Of a stretch of 13,335 nucleotides of DNA, positions 13,031 through 13,335 are shown piece by piece; position 1 is the first letter of the stretch, and each line of letters opens with the position of its first letter. Source of the stretch: an uncultured Clostridia bacterium (GTDB lineage: Bacteria; Bacillota; Clostridia; Christensenellales; Aristaeellaceae). The notes under the pieces are model-generated. The model was not told where the DNA came from. It searched no databases and was given only the letters and a program-made list of their open reading frames with translations. The translations under genes were made by a program, and so were the position numbers. The stretch is from positions 1 through 13,335 of the forward strand of contig CAKUAV010000084.1 of NCBI GenBank assembly GCA_934636425.1, given 5' to 3'.

Positions 13031-13141
13031 GTTTCACAGCGTTTTGAATGACAGCCCGTCAAATTCTTTCACAGCCGCCAGCGTTTGGCGTATTTTGCAT
13101 GAAGAATCAGCATAGTTTCACAAAAACAACATAAGTGAAAC
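13031..13141. promoter_or_regulatory. Cluster of TTTCAC half-sites, possible operator
   Basis: GTTTCAC (13115-13121) and GTGAAAC (13135-13141) form a perfect inverted repeat with a 13-base centre, so equivalent positions lie about two helical turns apart. TTTCACAGC occurs twice more as an exact direct repeat (13032-13040 and 13067-13075). All lie upstream of the promoter-like pair at 13152-13181, the expected place for an activator or repressor. Confidence 0.4.
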
Positions 13142-13151
13142 AAACTTCATC

Positions 13152-13181
13152 TTGACGATATGCGCTCATTCGGACAATAAT
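13152..13181 (+). promoter_or_regulatory. Probable promoter for a gene beyond the right edge
   Basis: TTGACG (13152-13157) is followed after 18 bases by AATAAT (13176-13181); a 17-base spacing to CAATAA is the alternative. An AGAAGGAAAA stretch follows at about 13194. No convincing start codon with proper spacing is seen before the window ends. Confidence 0.55.
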
Positions 13182-13335
13182 AATGCAACATTAGAAGGAA
13201 AACGGCTTGTAAGCGAGCGGATATGACGGATTTAGCATTGCCCGCTGCATTTGCTTCCAATCCATGGAAGCGGCGGCGAGCGCCGTTTATACAGTCTGCG
13301 GCTGAATAATTCACAGGCTTTCCGCGCCGCTTTTC

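Larger units (their letters stand above)
13005..13335. other. Gene-free right end of the window
   Basis: About 330 bases with no credible coding region. The first half is AT-richer and holds repeated TTTCAC half-sites; a promoter-like pair follows. Downstream of it are two inverted repeats, GCTTCC/GGAAGC (near 13250-13270) and CGGCG/CGCCG (near 13271-13286), that could be a leader of a gene beyond the edge. Confidence 0.5.

Noticed and set aside
13223..13309. 28-codon open frame at the right edge
   Set aside because: No ribosome binding site at proper spacing and no recognisable features; the only purine-rich stretch is about 20 bases too far upstream.

Overview
The window looks like chromosomal DNA from a strictly anaerobic, fairly GC-rich member of the Firmicutes/Clostridia. 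It carries an oxygen-sensitive class III ribonucleotide reductase (nrdD, with what looks like the start of nrdG at the left edge) and a one-piece pyruvate:ferredoxin oxidoreductase (nifJ/por). Almost every gene has a strong GGAGG-type ribosome binding site and a near-consensus sigma-A promoter with a 17-base spacer. Species cannot be fixed from the sequence alone.

Layout, left to right. Positions 1-2430: nrdG start (edge) and nrdD, both on the minus strand, read from a promoter at 2402-2430 through a leader of about 175 bases that can fold. Positions 2431-2770: no gene, but short repeats upstream of the nrdD promoter. Positions 2771-5266: a minus-strand unit with promoter 5238-5266, in the order sirtuin deacetylase (cobB-like), membrane-anchored protein of unknown function, then a DMT/EamA-type transporter. 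Positions 5267-5964: no gene; it holds two diverged copies of a structured intergenic repeat and the nifJ terminator. Positions 5965-9531: nifJ, minus strand. Positions 9532-9803: divergent nifJ/yitT promoters with a small palindrome between. Positions 9804-10703: yitT-family membrane protein, plus strand, closed by a strong terminator. Positions 10710-11230: a 241-242 base tandem duplication of the same repeat, in 2.15 copies. Positions 11268-11955: a 4Fe-4S protein gene on the minus strand that appears frameshifted inside its first cluster. Positions 12063-13004: a two-gene plus-strand unit of unknown function with its own promoter and terminator. Positions 13005-13335: no convincing gene, but a probable promoter and a cluster of TTTCAC half-sites at the right edge.

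The known genes fit anaerobic life: NrdD/NrdG make deoxyribonucleotides without oxygen, PFOR makes acetyl-CoA and reduced ferredoxin, and the sirtuin removes acyl groups from proteins using NAD+. The most unusual item is the dispersed repeat. Four copies lie in two intergenic regions, each set 3' of a gene and in that gene's orientation. They share a core and show a compensatory base-pair change in one helix, which suggests a structured RNA or a small non-autonomous mobile element.
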